From: Syntrophaceae bacterium
Lineage (GTDB): Bacteria > Desulfobacterota > Syntrophorhabdia > Syntrophorhabdales > WCHB1-27
Reading direction: 5' to 3'
Length of the DNA: 23,352 bases
Assembly: GCA_003165115.1 (NCBI GenBank)
Contig: PLSJ01000091.1
Coordinates: forward strand, 1 to 23,352
Made by a program: the position numbers and the translations under genes. The notes below the pieces were generated by a model that was not told where the DNA came from, searched no databases, and worked only from the letters and a program-made list of their open reading frames with translations. This document shows, one piece after another, positions 1 through 6,218 of the stretch (position 1 is its first letter; every line of letters begins with the position of its first letter).

Positions 1-47
1 CCCGGTGGGACGGCCCATGGAGTGGACGCGAAAGGAGACGTGACACC

Positions 48-626
48 ATGAAACTGCATGCGATATTCTTTGCTCTCTTCCCTGCCTTCGCCACCCTGCT
101 TTTTTCCGGTGCGTCGTACGGGTTCAAACAGGCGGACGTCGACAAGCTCCTAACAACGAAGCAGTGTCCCTTTTGCGACCTCAAGGCCGCCCACCTGAAG
201 GACGCGAGCCTGCCGGAGGCCAGACTCCCCGGGGCCATCGCGTCTGACGCGGAGCTGACGGGCGCGGACCTCTCGCAAGGCAACCTCCGGAACGCCACGT
301 TGGCGCGGGCAAACCTGTCGCGGGCAAACCTGTCGGGCGCCGACCTCTCCAACGCCGGCCTTCGCCGCACCCGGCTCCTGCACGCCAATCTCTCACACGC
401 CAAGCTGCTTGGCGCGGACCTCACCAATGCCGATTTGTCCGACGCCGACTTGACCGGCGCGGACCTGTCGCGTGCGGACCTCACCGGCGCGGACCTGTCG
501 CGGTCGGACCTGTCCGCCGCGATCCTGGCGGGCGCCCGCTGGACCGACGGGACGAAATGTTCCGAGGACTCCACGGGACACTGCACCAAGGCGCCGGCAC
601 CGCCTTCGACGGGCGGCATGTTCTAA
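48..626 (+). CDS. Secreted pentapeptide-repeat protein
   Basis: A 192-aa protein that starts with a clear Sec signal peptide (hydrophobic residues about 5-24, likely cleavage after SYG). A short Cys motif QCPFC (about 39-43) follows, in the arrangement often seen before such repeats. From about residue 44 to 165 there are roughly 24 tandem A(D/N)LXX pentapeptides, which in known family members fold as a right-handed quadrilateral beta-helix. The tail (about 166-192) carries two further Cys (KCSEDSTGHC). The family is structural, so no enzymatic activity is predicted; an exported scaffold or binding role is an inference. GGAG lies 10 nt before the ATG, slightly far but acceptable. The gene stands alone, with a strong hairpin about 120 nt downstream. 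Confident on family, ignorant of function. Confidence 0.9.
   Translation: MKLHAIFFALFPAFATLLFSGASYGFKQADVDKLLTTKQCPFCDLKAAHLKDASLPEARLPGAIASDAELTGADLSQGNLRNATLARANLSRANLSGADLSNAGLRRTRLLHANLSHAKLLGADLTNADLSDADLTGADLSRADLTGADLSRSDLSAAILAGARWTDGTKCSEDSTGHCTKAPAPPSTGGMF
304..333 (+). repeat. 15-bp perfect tandem duplication inside the pentapeptide gene
   Basis: Two exact copies of CGCGGGCAAACCTGT lie head to tail (304-318, 319-333) and encode one extra pentapeptide turn. This is the in-frame, period-15 pattern expected from slippage or unequal recombination in such genes. Confidence 0.8.
453..502 (+). repeat. 20-bp direct repeat, 30-bp period, in the pentapeptide gene
   Basis: ACCGGCGCGGACCTGTCGCG occurs at 453-472 and again at 483-502. 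The 30-bp period equals two pentapeptides, so this is a recent-looking in-frame duplication. Confidence 0.8.
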
Positions 627-975
627 AAAGACACAGAACTGTCGAGTCGTCGTGAGTCGGCCGACAAAACCGTCGCACGGGAGGCATAGGATTCATCCCG
701 AACCGTGCAACGAGAACGTTAACGTCTCCGCGCACCATATAGTCATAGGGGGACGCAAGATGGTCTCAAGGCCTTCTTGCGTCCCCCGTCACGTATCCCC
801 GTCCTCAATTTGACGGTCCTTGTCAATTACTTTACATCTCTCCGGTGCCTCCTCTCCGCCTGTGCCGAATCGGACCGTCTCAAACCGCCACATTTACGGC
901 TGATGCCGTTATACGCCCTGCGCTGCATTTTTCGGCATGATTGTTGCTGCCTTGAATAGTCGAAGGAGGGCGACA
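627..975. other. Intergenic stretch without a convincing gene
   Basis: Open frames here are overlapping and lack ribosome-binding sites. The stretch contains the hairpin at 748-787. A weak promoter-like pair (TTGACG at 810-815, 17-nt spacer, TACATC at 833-838, only 3 of 6 matches at -10) could serve the 68-aa gene downstream. Nothing else stands out. Confidence 0.5.
748..787 (+). terminator. 13-bp perfect hairpin, terminator-like but without a T tract
   Basis: GGGGGACGCAAGA (748-760) is exactly complementary to 775-787 across a 14-nt loop. The stem is very stable, but no T run follows on either strand, so a classical intrinsic terminator is uncertain. It lies about 120 nt beyond the pentapeptide gene. 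Confidence 0.4.
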
Positions 976-1182
976 ATGACCTCGAAAGCTTACACGGGCG
1001 TGCCGGGGGATATGGAGACTCCGGCGGACAAGTCGATCCCCGCAAACTACATGCTGCTCTCAAACGAAGATCTGCGCGGGCTTTTGTGCCTGAGGCTGCC
1101 CGACACGACTTTCCTTCCCGTCACCGATGAGACGAGACAGACAATTATCGCCATGCTGGAGATCACGGAAAATGATGAATGA
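976..1182 (+). CDS. Small hypothetical protein (68 aa)
   Basis: A 68-aa soluble, acidic protein (MTSKAYTG... ending ENDE). I do not recognise the family and see no membrane segment, signal peptide or metal motif. The start is chosen because AAGGAGGG lies 5-6 nt before this ATG; an upstream in-frame ATG at 937 has no such site. The middle (SNEDLRGLLCLRLPDTTFLPVTDETRQTIIAML, abbreviated here as about residues 28-60) looks like two short helices around a strand. It stands alone and converges on the minus-strand transglycosylase gene, with a likely shared terminator between them. Real because of the strong RBS; function unknown. Confidence 0.6.
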   Translation: MTSKAYTGVPGDMETPADKSIPANYMLLSNEDLRGLLCLRLPDTTFLPVTDETRQTIIAMLEITENDE

Positions 1183-1192
1183 GATGAGCTGC

Positions 1193-1225
1193 GGGCGTGA
1201 CCGGGAAGCACCTTCTCCCGTCACC
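1193..1225. terminator. Imperfect hairpin between convergent genes
   Basis: GGGCGTGACCGGGAAG pairs with CTTCTCCCGTCACCC with two small mismatches or bulges. It sits in the 57-nt gap between the convergent 68-aa gene and the transglycosylase gene, so it may end transcription from both sides. T runs are weak. Confidence 0.45.
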
Positions 1226-1239
1226 CGTCTCTCGCTATA

Positions 1240-2757
1240 TTAAGACCGGCTGCGGGTCTTTCGCGCTTTGGCGGTGCGGGCGTTGCCTTTCCCGGCCTTG
1301 TGGATCACGCGCCGGTCAGCCTTGCTGTGTACGACGTGTCTTGCGAGTCCCGGCTTCGCGTCAAGGCCGATATGGTGTCTCTTACTAGTCTTTAGCGTGA
1401 CGATATCGTTTTCGTCGTCCGCCGAAAAAGCGGCCTTCTCGCCATCCCTGTTGGCGGCGTCCCGCCTTGCCGAAGCGAACCGCGGGATATAGAGGACCCT
1501 TCCCTTCGTAAAAGGCACGCGATCTCCGCCTTCATTCACGAGCATGAGGTCCGAGCGCGAAACCCCGTAGCGCTTCATGATGCCCGCGAGGGAATTACCC
1601 TTCCTCACCTGGTATTTCATGACGCCGATGACCTGCCCGCCTTCTTCCATCTCCGCGTCAAGTCTCTCCCTGACCGCGTCGGGATTGGCGCTTCCGGGAA
1701 GCGTAATCTGATACTCCTTCCGGTTGGGCGGCGTAATGCCCCTCACGATCGCGGGGTTGAGGGCCTTGACCTCCCCGACGTCCAGAGAGAGGGTGCGGGC
1801 GATCCTTCCGAGGGCCACGCCGCCGGGAACGCCGACCTTCATAAGCTTGTAGGCGGGGGAATGGCCGGTATCGGCAAAACCGTACTTTTCCGGATCTTTC
1901 GCGATGAGCGCGGCGGCGATCAATTGAGGCACATATTCCTGGGTTTCTTTCGGCAGCGTCTTATATTCCCTCAGCTTCCAGAAGTCTTTCGTATCGTGCC
2001 TCGCAATGGCCCTCTCCACCCTGTGTTCTCCGGCGTTGTAGCCGGCCGCGGCGAGATACCAGCCACCGAACCGGTCAAAAAGCTCTTTCAGGTACCGGCC
2101 CGCCGCCACCGTCGATTTCTCGAGGTCGCACCGCTCGTCCACCCAAAAATCCACCTTGAGGCCGTACCGCTCGCCGGTCTCGTGGATAAACTGCCAGGGC
2201 CCTTTCGCTTTTGCGGGTGAATGGGCCTTCATATTGAAACCACTCTCTATCATCGCAAGATACACGAGGTCCTCGGGGAGCCCGTTCTTCTTGAGGATGC
2301 CCCTGATGGTCGGCGCGTATTTCTTTGCCCTCTCCAGCCAGCGCGCAAAGACTTTGCGCCCGGTCCCCGTGAAATATTTTATGTAGAGATTGACCGCGTC
2401 GTTAAGGACAACCGGTATGTCGAACCCGTCGGAGAGGCTGGACGCGGCGAGAGACTTCTGCACCGTCTCCAGAATCCTTTTTTCTTCGTCGGTAAGCTCG
2501 TTCTTTCCGTATGACGCGTCCCCGCCTGCCTCTTCCCCGTCCTCGTTCCCGATGGTCCGGGACGTCTGCACACTGGAAAAGAAAGGGCTGTCGGGAAGCG
2601 CATCGTGAGCCCCCTCGCCCTGGCCGTTCCCAAAACCGACCGGGCAAGACCCTTCCGCGGCCGGCCGGTCCCCCTGGTCCTGCAGACAGAACGCCCGGGG
2701 AGGCGCCAGGAGAAGAAGGGAGGCGACCACGAAGGCAATAAAGACGGGCCTTATCAT
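1240..2757 (-). CDS. mltD: Membrane-bound lytic murein transglycosylase D-like, SLT + LysM
   Basis: A 505-aa exported enzyme that cleaves the MurNAc-GlcNAc bond of peptidoglycan, forming 1,6-anhydroMurNAc. Residues about 4-24 form a signal peptide. A linker of about 90 residues is followed by the family 1 transglycosylase domain (about 145-260). It carries the catalytic Glu in AMIESGF (E171), GPWQFI (about 186-191) and the AAGYNAGEHRVERAI block (about 237-251). A degenerate LysM-like segment lies near 308-355 and a clear LysM at about 382-427 (YQVRKGNSLAGIMKRYG), typical of MltD peptidoglycan binding. The C-terminal tail is very basic. AGGTGAT, a perfect anti-SD match, is well spaced for the ATG at 2757; GTG 2766 and ATG 2763 are alternatives. 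It is monocistronic by appearance. Very sure of family; the gene symbol is by architecture. Confidence 0.9.
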   Translation of the reverse strand: MIRPVFIAFVVASLLLLAPPRAFCLQDQGDRPAAEGSCPVGFGNGQGEGAHDALPDSPFFSSVQTSRTIGNEDGEEAGGDASYGKNELTDEEKRILETVQKSLAASSLSDGFDIPVVLNDAVNLYIKYFTGTGRKVFARWLERAKKYAPTIRGILKKNGLPEDLVYLAMIESGFNMKAHSPAKAKGPWQFIHETGERYGLKVDFWVDERCDLEKSTVAAGRYLKELFDRFGGWYLAAAGYNAGEHRVERAIARHDTKDFWKLREYKTLPKETQEYVPQLIAAALIAKDPEKYGFADTGHSPAYKLMKVGVPGGVALGRIARTLSLDVGEVKALNPAIVRGITPPNRKEYQITLPGSANPDAVRERLDAEMEEGGQVIGVMKYQVRKGNSLAGIMKRYGVSRSDLMLVNEGGDRVPFTKGRVLYIPRFASARRDAANRDGEKAAFSADDENDIVTLKTSKRHHIGLDAKPGLARHVVHSKADRRVIHKAGKGNARTAKARKTRSRS

Positions 2758-2795
2758 ACTCATCACCTATAGGATAGTGGACGCGGCCTCAAGGG

Positions 2796-2990
2796 TCAAG
2801 AAAAAAGGGGCGGAAAGAGACCTTCACACCCTCTTTTTATTATCGTCCTTGCTTCGCACTCCTTAAAGCCGCATCGGAACGCCTGCCCCTGGGATGAAGG
2901 TCCTGGCTCCCGCATCATAAACAAGACAAGGGCGCACGCCAGCAACAGGGAGACGATGATGACGACCGCCCAGGGCAGCTCCTGCGGCAT
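2796..2990 (-). pseudogene. Membrane-segment ORF, probable 3' half of a frameshifted zinc-ribbon gene
   Basis: A 64-codon frame with one strong transmembrane helix (WAVVIIVSLLLACALVLFMM, residues about 7-26) and a short Cys-containing tail. It overlaps the zinc-ribbon ORF (2863-3102) in a different frame, and its ATG has no ribosome-binding site. The zinc-ribbon frame loses sensible sequence exactly where this helix begins. That suggests one original protein, zinc ribbon plus membrane anchor, split by a frameshift near 2990. It could also be a genuine small overlapping protein or a sequencing error. Confidence 0.35.
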
Positions 2991-3102
2991 TGAGACAACG
3001 GTACGCCTTTTTGTCGAAATGCTTCAGGATGCGCTCTTTCATATTCTTCGTCCTGCTCCGCTTTATGCGGATGGAGCCACAGTGTGAACACACGGTTGTC
3101 AT
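2863..3102 (-). CDS. Zinc-ribbon-like small protein, probably frameshifted
   Basis: A 79-aa frame whose N-terminus reads MTTVCSHCGSIRIKRSRTKN. This is a CxxC knuckle followed by a basic segment and MKERILKHFDKKAYRC, the usual layout of small double-knuckle zinc-ribbon proteins in which a second CxxC follows YRC. Here the second knuckle is broken (YRCLNAAG), and the rest of the frame is low-quality Gly/Arg/Pro sequence. The third reading frame instead gives a good transmembrane helix from 2990 on. I read this as the 5' half of one damaged gene. The start ATG has only a weak GGGGG upstream. Function unknown; small zinc-ribbon membrane proteins are generally uncharacterised. Confidence 0.45.
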   Translation of the reverse strand: MTTVCSHCGSIRIKRSRTKNMKERILKHFDKKAYRCLNAAGAALGGRHHRLPVAGVRPCLVYDAGARTFIPGAGVPMRL

Positions 3103-3144
3103 CTTGCCCCCGCGGGAGGCTCATGGCTGTCGGGTCCCCTGCCC

Positions 3145-3525
3145 TCATCGCCTTTCCGCGTAATGCGCCGGCACCCTTTTGCCATGCGCCGTCAGGAGGT
3201 CCCGATATCCCTGTACGGTCCATGAGAAAATCTCCCCCTTCGGCCTGAAGGTCGGCTCCTCGCGCAGCCCTCCCCATTCCCCCACCCATAGCCAGCTATC
3301 TCCTGCCCTCACCCTTGCCTGGCAGTGACTCCTCCAGACAAAGGCGCCCCACAGGAGCCCGTCGAGACAAAGGCCGTAGCAGGCCACCCTCGTCTGGTAC
3401 CCTTCGGCGGCGTAGCGTTCCGCGTCGACGATCGCCTTCTCACGACACGTAGAGCACGAGGGGCCCGCGAAGAGAGCGAGAATCATCAAGACCGTTGCCA
3501 GATGCGTCTTTTTGCCGGTTTTCAC
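3145..3525 (-). CDS. Small secreted hypothetical protein with Cys-rich mature region
   Basis: A 126-aa protein starting at GTG with AAGGAGA about 6 nt upstream, which fixes the start. Residues about 8-24 form a signal peptide (LATVLMILALFAGPS) ending at CSTC. The mature part has several Cys and many Trp (WGAFVWRSHCQARV, SWLWVGEWGG). The HCQARV...SWLWVGEW stretch faintly recalls the His region of transglutaminase-like folds, but I cannot support a complete Cys-His-Asp triad, so I do not claim it. The GPSC context is not a canonical lipobox. It lies 42 nt upstream of the zinc-ribbon frame on the same strand and may be cotranscribed with it. Family not recognised. Confidence 0.65.
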   Translation of the reverse strand: MKTGKKTHLATVLMILALFAGPSCSTCREKAIVDAERYAAEGYQTRVACYGLCLDGLLWGAFVWRSHCQARVRAGDSWLWVGEWGGLREEPTFRPKGEIFSWTVQGYRDLLTAHGKRVPAHYAERR

Positions 3526-3764
3526 GGGCGTCTCCTTGAAACGACACGCGCCGATGGGGGAAGCGTGAAGAAAAAGGAACCGCGTGCGCCGTCAGGCGCG
3601 GAAGGTCTCTAAAGAAATTGTGCTTCCGCCGGGATGAAAGACAGGGATGGTGGGGCGGGTTTTTTGACCCTGCATGGGCCGCTCGTGTAATCCACCGGGG
3701 AACTCGGGTACGGTGGCGTGGTCCTCCTCTCTTTACGGCGTGCGGGTGGAAAAATACCTGTTAT
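3526..3764. other. Intergenic stretch, no gene seen
   Basis: Short overlapping frames without ribosome-binding sites. A 6-bp inverted repeat (CCACCG/CGGTGG, 13-nt loop) occurs near 3690-3715. It separates the small secreted-protein gene from the DegT remnant and is probably further eroded sequence. Confidence 0.4.
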
Positions 3765-4098
3765 CTATCCTGCGGATGGTTGCAAGGTCCCTCTCTCTTC
3801 TAAGGGCTTCCCGGAAACCCTCTTACACCCGCCTTCACCCGCACCACGTAGAGATGAAAAGAATGGGTCGGTCACCTCTTCGACCTCCTGGAAAAGCCCG
3901 CGGTAAAGCTCCGCGTGCTCCTGTCTCCTCCTCGTCCATTCCGAAAGATAGGGCAGGCTGACCGTACAGAGGCACGGGCACAACCGCGGCAATCCGCGAC
4001 CCGTCGCCGAGGAGATGTTCCATTGCATCTGCATCGATATTGAAGTGTTCGTCACAGTCGGCAAAGACGGGCGTGGCGCCGACGGTAATGTGACGGCT
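3765..4098 (-). pseudogene. Remnant of a DegT/DnrJ/EryC1/StrS sugar aminotransferase
   Basis: One minus-strand frame (about 4098-3952) reads VGATPVFADCDEHFNIDAD and then AAVVPVPLYGQPA. This is the hallmark of the first half of DegT-family PLP aminotransferases, which make amino sugars for surface polysaccharides. Directly after GQPA the homology jumps frame to LPYLSEWTRRRQEHAELYRG (about 3956-3897), which matches the family's much later 'L..L.EWN.RR...A..Y' helix. The intervening 120-140 residues, including the Schiff-base Lys, are absent. A further frame shift gives FREALRREG-like C-terminal sequence near 3800. No intact start is present. I infer an internal deletion plus frameshift decay of a former polysaccharide gene. 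It lies 27 nt after the HTH gene on the same strand. Confidence 0.7.
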
Positions 4099-4124
4099 CC
4101 CCTTTGTCCGGGATAAGTGCCGCT

Positions 4125-4340
4125 TCACCCGTTATCGGTCGGAAAGGCCTCGTTCCCGTTGACCAGGTGCGTGATCGAATCCCGGTATATCCGCAAAGAC
4201 CCCTTGACCTTGACGCCTCTGATTGTCCCAAGCCGGTGCCAACGATATACCGTCTTGAGAGAAATGCTGAGGAACAGGGCAACGTCATTTGGTCTCAGAA
4301 GAGTTTTGTCGGGCAGGTCCTGATACTTAGAGTTATCCAT
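4125..4340 (-). CDS. BldC/excisionase-like single-domain HTH protein (paralog 1)
   Basis: A 71-aa protein, essentially one MerR-type winged helix (HTH_17/excisionase family). Helix 1 is LLRPNDVALFL (14-24), the recognition region is SLKTVYRWHRLG (28-39), and a basic wing follows (VKVKGSLRIYRDSI, about 43-56). Such proteins bind DNA; BldC, a related stand-alone member, assembles head-to-tail on direct repeats. GGAGGT lies 4 nt before the ATG. The gene is 88 nt downstream of the response regulator on the same strand and directly precedes the DegT remnant, so it probably shares their transcript. Two paralogs of the same size follow upstream (5033-5239, 5650-5868). A local regulatory role is inferred. 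A phage or integrative-element excisionase is an alternative, but no integrase is visible. Confidence 0.8.
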   Translation of the reverse strand: MDNSKYQDLPDKTLLRPNDVALFLSISLKTVYRWHRLGTIRGVKVKGSLRIYRDSITHLVNGNEAFPTDNG

Positions 4341-4428
4341 GATACCTCCGAAGAACAGCGATGGGCTTTGCCTAAGAATGATAAGAAATGAATGAAGAGT
4401 TCAAAATGACGTCTTTCTCTTCCACTTG

Positions 4429-4845
4429 TCAGTCGCCGGTCGCCACCCGGCACTTCTTACACGGCTCTGTTCCTTGTGTCCAGGCGGTAATGAGACACAC
4501 CAGCCTCTCCGCTTCAAAAGGCTTGAAAAGAAAAGCGGAAGCGCCCCTCTGTATCGCGTCCTCTCTCATACGAACGTTCGCCATACCGCTCATCATGATT
4601 ACGGGGATGTCCACGTTCTCTCGCCTGATGCCTTCGAGCACCCCAAACCCGTCAGGGGCCTCGCCCAGGTCCACATCCAGCACCACGGCGCTGAACACGG
4701 TCAGCCGGAATTTGTCGATCGCTTCCCGGCCGGTAGACGCCACTACCGGTTTGAGGCCGGCTGCCGTCAGCCAGGAAGAAAGCAGGCTCGCAACCACATT
4801 GTCGTCGTCAACCAGCAATATCAATGACTCGTCGTTCTTCCTCAT
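4429..4845 (-). CDS. Stand-alone CheY-like response regulator receiver
   Basis: A 138-aa protein consisting of one receiver domain. It has the acidic triad D13-D14-D15, phospho-acceptor D57 (VVLDVDL), switch Ser S86 (IMMSGMA) and the invariant K108 (FLFKPF), so it should be phosphorylatable by a histidine kinase. No output domain is attached, so signalling must go through protein contact, for example with an HTH protein or a kinase. An unusual tail ends in EPCKKCRVATGD, a CxxC pair not part of the receiver fold. GGGGG lies about 6 nt before the ATG. No cognate kinase is in the window. It is the first gene of the minus-strand unit that continues into the HTH gene and the DegT remnant, and its 5' leader carries the ops-like element at 4969-4979. 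Confidence 0.88.
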   Translation of the reverse strand: MRKNDESLILLVDDDNVVASLLSSWLTAAGLKPVVASTGREAIDKFRLTVFSAVVLDVDLGEAPDGFGVLEGIRRENVDIPVIMMSGMANVRMREDAIQRGASAFLFKPFEAERLVCLITAWTQGTEPCKKCRVATGD

Positions 4846-4948
4846 AAGGTCCCCCGGATGTGATATTCAGCGAAGCACTTTCCTTAAGCCCGCGGATCGA
4901 GGTCACTCTCCTTTTCGCCGAGATTCCGGAAACGGGAGGTTTTGGTTC

Positions 4949-4963
4949 TGCGCGTGGCGCGCA
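4949..4963 (-). other. RNA hairpin just downstream of ops-like element A
   Basis: On the minus strand TGCGCG-CCA-CGCGCA forms a perfect 6-bp stem with a 3-nt loop, starting 5 nt after the ops-like element. A GC-rich hairpin just past a pause site would be a natural attenuation target, but no U run follows. Confidence 0.4.
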
Positions 4964-4968
4964 AGGAT

Positions 4969-4979
4969 AGGCTACCGCC
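4969..4979 (-). promoter_or_regulatory. ops-like element A (GGCGGTAGCCT)
   Basis: Read on the minus strand, CCAGGGCGGTAGCCTATCC contains GGCGGTAG plus T at position 11. This is the core of the E. coli ops pause element that recruits RfaH to polymerase in long polysaccharide operons. It lies 123 nt upstream of the response-regulator start, on the coding strand. The flank CCAGG before it also resembles the JUMPstart context. The same 11-mer recurs at 10473. Confidence 0.5.
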
Positions 4980-4996
4980 CTGGATAGCTTCTTTAA

Positions 4997-5018
4997 CAAC
5001 CCTTAAACGTCAGGGTTG
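4997..5018 (-). terminator. Hairpin after the second HTH gene
   Basis: CAACCCT/AGGGTTG forms a 7-bp stem with an 8-nt loop, starting about 15 nt beyond the HTH gene stop (5033) in the direction of transcription. Only TT follows directly, so it is a weak intrinsic terminator candidate. Confidence 0.45.
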
Positions 5019-5032
5019 CACAAAGACGGGTG

Positions 5033-5239
5033 CTATCTTCCGGCGCCGGACCTCTGCAACAGGGTCAGGATAGAGCCACGGGTTATTCGCAGCGATTTGT
5101 TGATCCTGACACCGTCGACCAGGCCAAGCGCAAACCAACGATAAACAGTCCTCTCGGAGACACGCAGGAACGAAGCTACTTCGCTGGGCCTTAACATGGT
5201 CCTCGGCGGCAGTTCGGCTTTGACATTCGGTTCTTCCAT
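5033..5239 (-). CDS. BldC/excisionase-like single-domain HTH protein (paralog 2)
   Basis: A 68-aa protein with the same layout as its neighbours: a short acidic N-terminus, MLRPSEVASFLRVSERTVYRW (first helix plus recognition helix) and a wing VRINKSLRITRGSI, ending in a short helix. The start is set at the ATG at 5239 because it gives the same 14-20-residue lead as the other two paralogs and has AGAGGA upstream. A GTG at 5275 extends the frame by 12 residues but lacks an RBS. It appears to be monocistronic, with a hairpin after the stop. By family it is a DNA-binding protein; target unknown. The 5240-5649 gap upstream carries short repeats that could be its own or its neighbour's binding sites (inference). 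Confidence 0.78.
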   Translation of the reverse strand: MEEPNVKAELPPRTMLRPSEVASFLRVSERTVYRWFALGLVDGVRINKSLRITRGSILTLLQRSGAGR

Positions 5240-5649
5240 GCCGTCTTTTTCCTCTGATCCGAGCATATTGTTCACGATAGAGGAATGATAACATCCGGCG
5301 GAAAACCGTGTCTAAGACGCATGGCGTCAATGTCCCTGCTGTCAGAAAAGTTTACATAAAACCGCGATGAGTACGGGACAGACTATGAAGAGGCCGGAAG
5401 CGCAGCGATCATCACCCCTGTCCCAATTATAGCAACCGGGAGAGGCTTAGGTGAGCGGCGTTGATCTTCCAAGGGACAAAAGACTGGCGAGGGAGAGGAG
5501 AGGAGAGGACCGATGGACGGCCGTCCCTTCGGGACCGGGACGAGGGACGAAAAGGCCCTTTCGTCCTGGTGAGCGAAAGCGGACGGCCGTCCATCGTCCA
5601 TCGACGCATTTATGATTAATGCCGCGGGCCGGTCTGTCTCCTTTTCCTC
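5240..5649. other. Non-coding spacer with repeats between HTH genes
   Basis: No credible gene. The spacer has a period-5 purine tract (repeated GGAGA/GAGGA at about 5489-5509), immediately followed by the palindromic element at 5511-5603. Open frames here have no RBS and lie over the repeats. Confidence 0.5.
5511..5603. repeat. Palindromic element with two GGACGGCCGTCC boxes
   Basis: The 12-bp perfect palindrome GGACGGCCGTCC occurs at 5515-5526 and 5581-5592. With flanking CGAT/ATCG it makes a 16-bp perfect inverted repeat (5511-5526 / 5581-5596) around 54 bp. That interior has its own stem (GGACGAAA 5545-5552 with TTTCGTCC 5559-5566) and GTCCC-TTC-GGGAC at 5523-5535. TCCATCG is tandemly duplicated at 5590-5603. 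It could be a REP/MITE-like element, a cruciform operator or a structured RNA. Confidence 0.7.
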
Positions 5650-5868
5650 TCAGAGACCCGCGTTTTTTCCGCAAGACAGAAAATCGACGACGGAGGTGCG
5701 CAGCACTCTGACGGACCTGTTCAACTTGACGCTTTCCATCAGCCCCATGTCACACCAACGATAGACGGTCTTGGCTGACACGCCCAGGTAGGCGGCCACT
5801 TCCGCTGCCTTCAATAATCTTCTCCTTGGCATGTCATCCATCGAAACTTCTTTAGTCTCGTCTGCCAT
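5650..5868 (-). CDS. BldC/excisionase-like single-domain HTH protein (paralog 3)
   Basis: A 72-aa protein: acidic lead (MADETKEVSMDDMPRRR), helix LLKAAEVAAYLGVS, recognition helix with the same TVYRW core as both paralogs, and a wing VKLNRSVRVLRTSV. The ATG at 5868 is chosen because GGGGGGAAGA precedes it and because the protein then matches its paralogs in length. Upstream in-frame starts (5952, 5880) add 28 or 4 residues that the other two proteins do not have. A MerR-like DNA-binding role is expected from the family. It is the member closest to the EPS genes, which diverge from it across a 1-kb leader, so divergent regulation is possible (inference). Confidence 0.78.
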   Translation of the reverse strand: MADETKEVSMDDMPRRRLLKAAEVAAYLGVSAKTVYRWCDMGLMESVKLNRSVRVLRTSVVDFLSCGKNAGL

Positions 5869-6194
5869 TCTTCCCCCCATGGTCACTCTAAGGTCGATTT
5901 CCAGCCGTATCGTGTATGTTTCCGTATCCAAAGGGTCTTTGCAAACAGGCATAGGGCAGATAGCCTTTCAGTAACGTTATCACAATTCGGACATGCAGTG
6001 AAGGACTTCCCCCATGTCCTCTTTGTGTATCCCCCGACTCCCTTCCCGCCTTCCGCACTTTTTCCCTACCGAACAAGAATTTGCGTTCCTTTCATATAGA
6101 CTGCCCGGCGCGCGGAATTCTTCCTTAAAATTTCATTTCTTCGCGACAAATTTATAAACCGCTCTCTTTTCAGGCTCCACCATGGCTATTGTGA

Positions 6195-6218
6195 AAGAAG
6201 GGCCCTGCGGGTCCTCTT
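6195..6218 (+). other. Stable hairpin in the EPS upstream region
   Basis: The arms 6195-6205 and 6209-6218 form 10 base pairs with one bulged A (6198), one G-T wobble and a TGC loop. This is followed at once by a second small stem (GGCC-TATAC-GGCC, 6220-6232). No T run follows. It lies about 40 nt after a TATAAA box. Confidence 0.4.

Noticed and set aside
810..838. TTGACG...TACATC as a sigma-70 promoter for the 68-aa gene
   Set aside because: The -10 matches only half the consensus; kept as a remark, not a feature.
3145..3525. Transglutaminase-like protease call for the small secreted protein
   Set aside because: Only a vague His/Trp stretch fits; a full Cys-His-Asp triad cannot be assigned.
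5511..5596. CRISPR array or insertion sequence
   Set aside because: Only two repeat copies in inverted orientation, no spacers, no transposase, and no target-site duplication at the borders.
5383..5674. Overlapping minus-strand frames of 60-75 codons across the palindromic element
   Set aside because: They are a by-product of the repeats; no RBS, and three mutually overlapping frames are equally open.
4125..5868. Prophage or integrative-element excision module
   Set aside because: The HTH proteins resemble excisionases, but no integrase, attachment-site repeat, tRNA or phage gene is visible.
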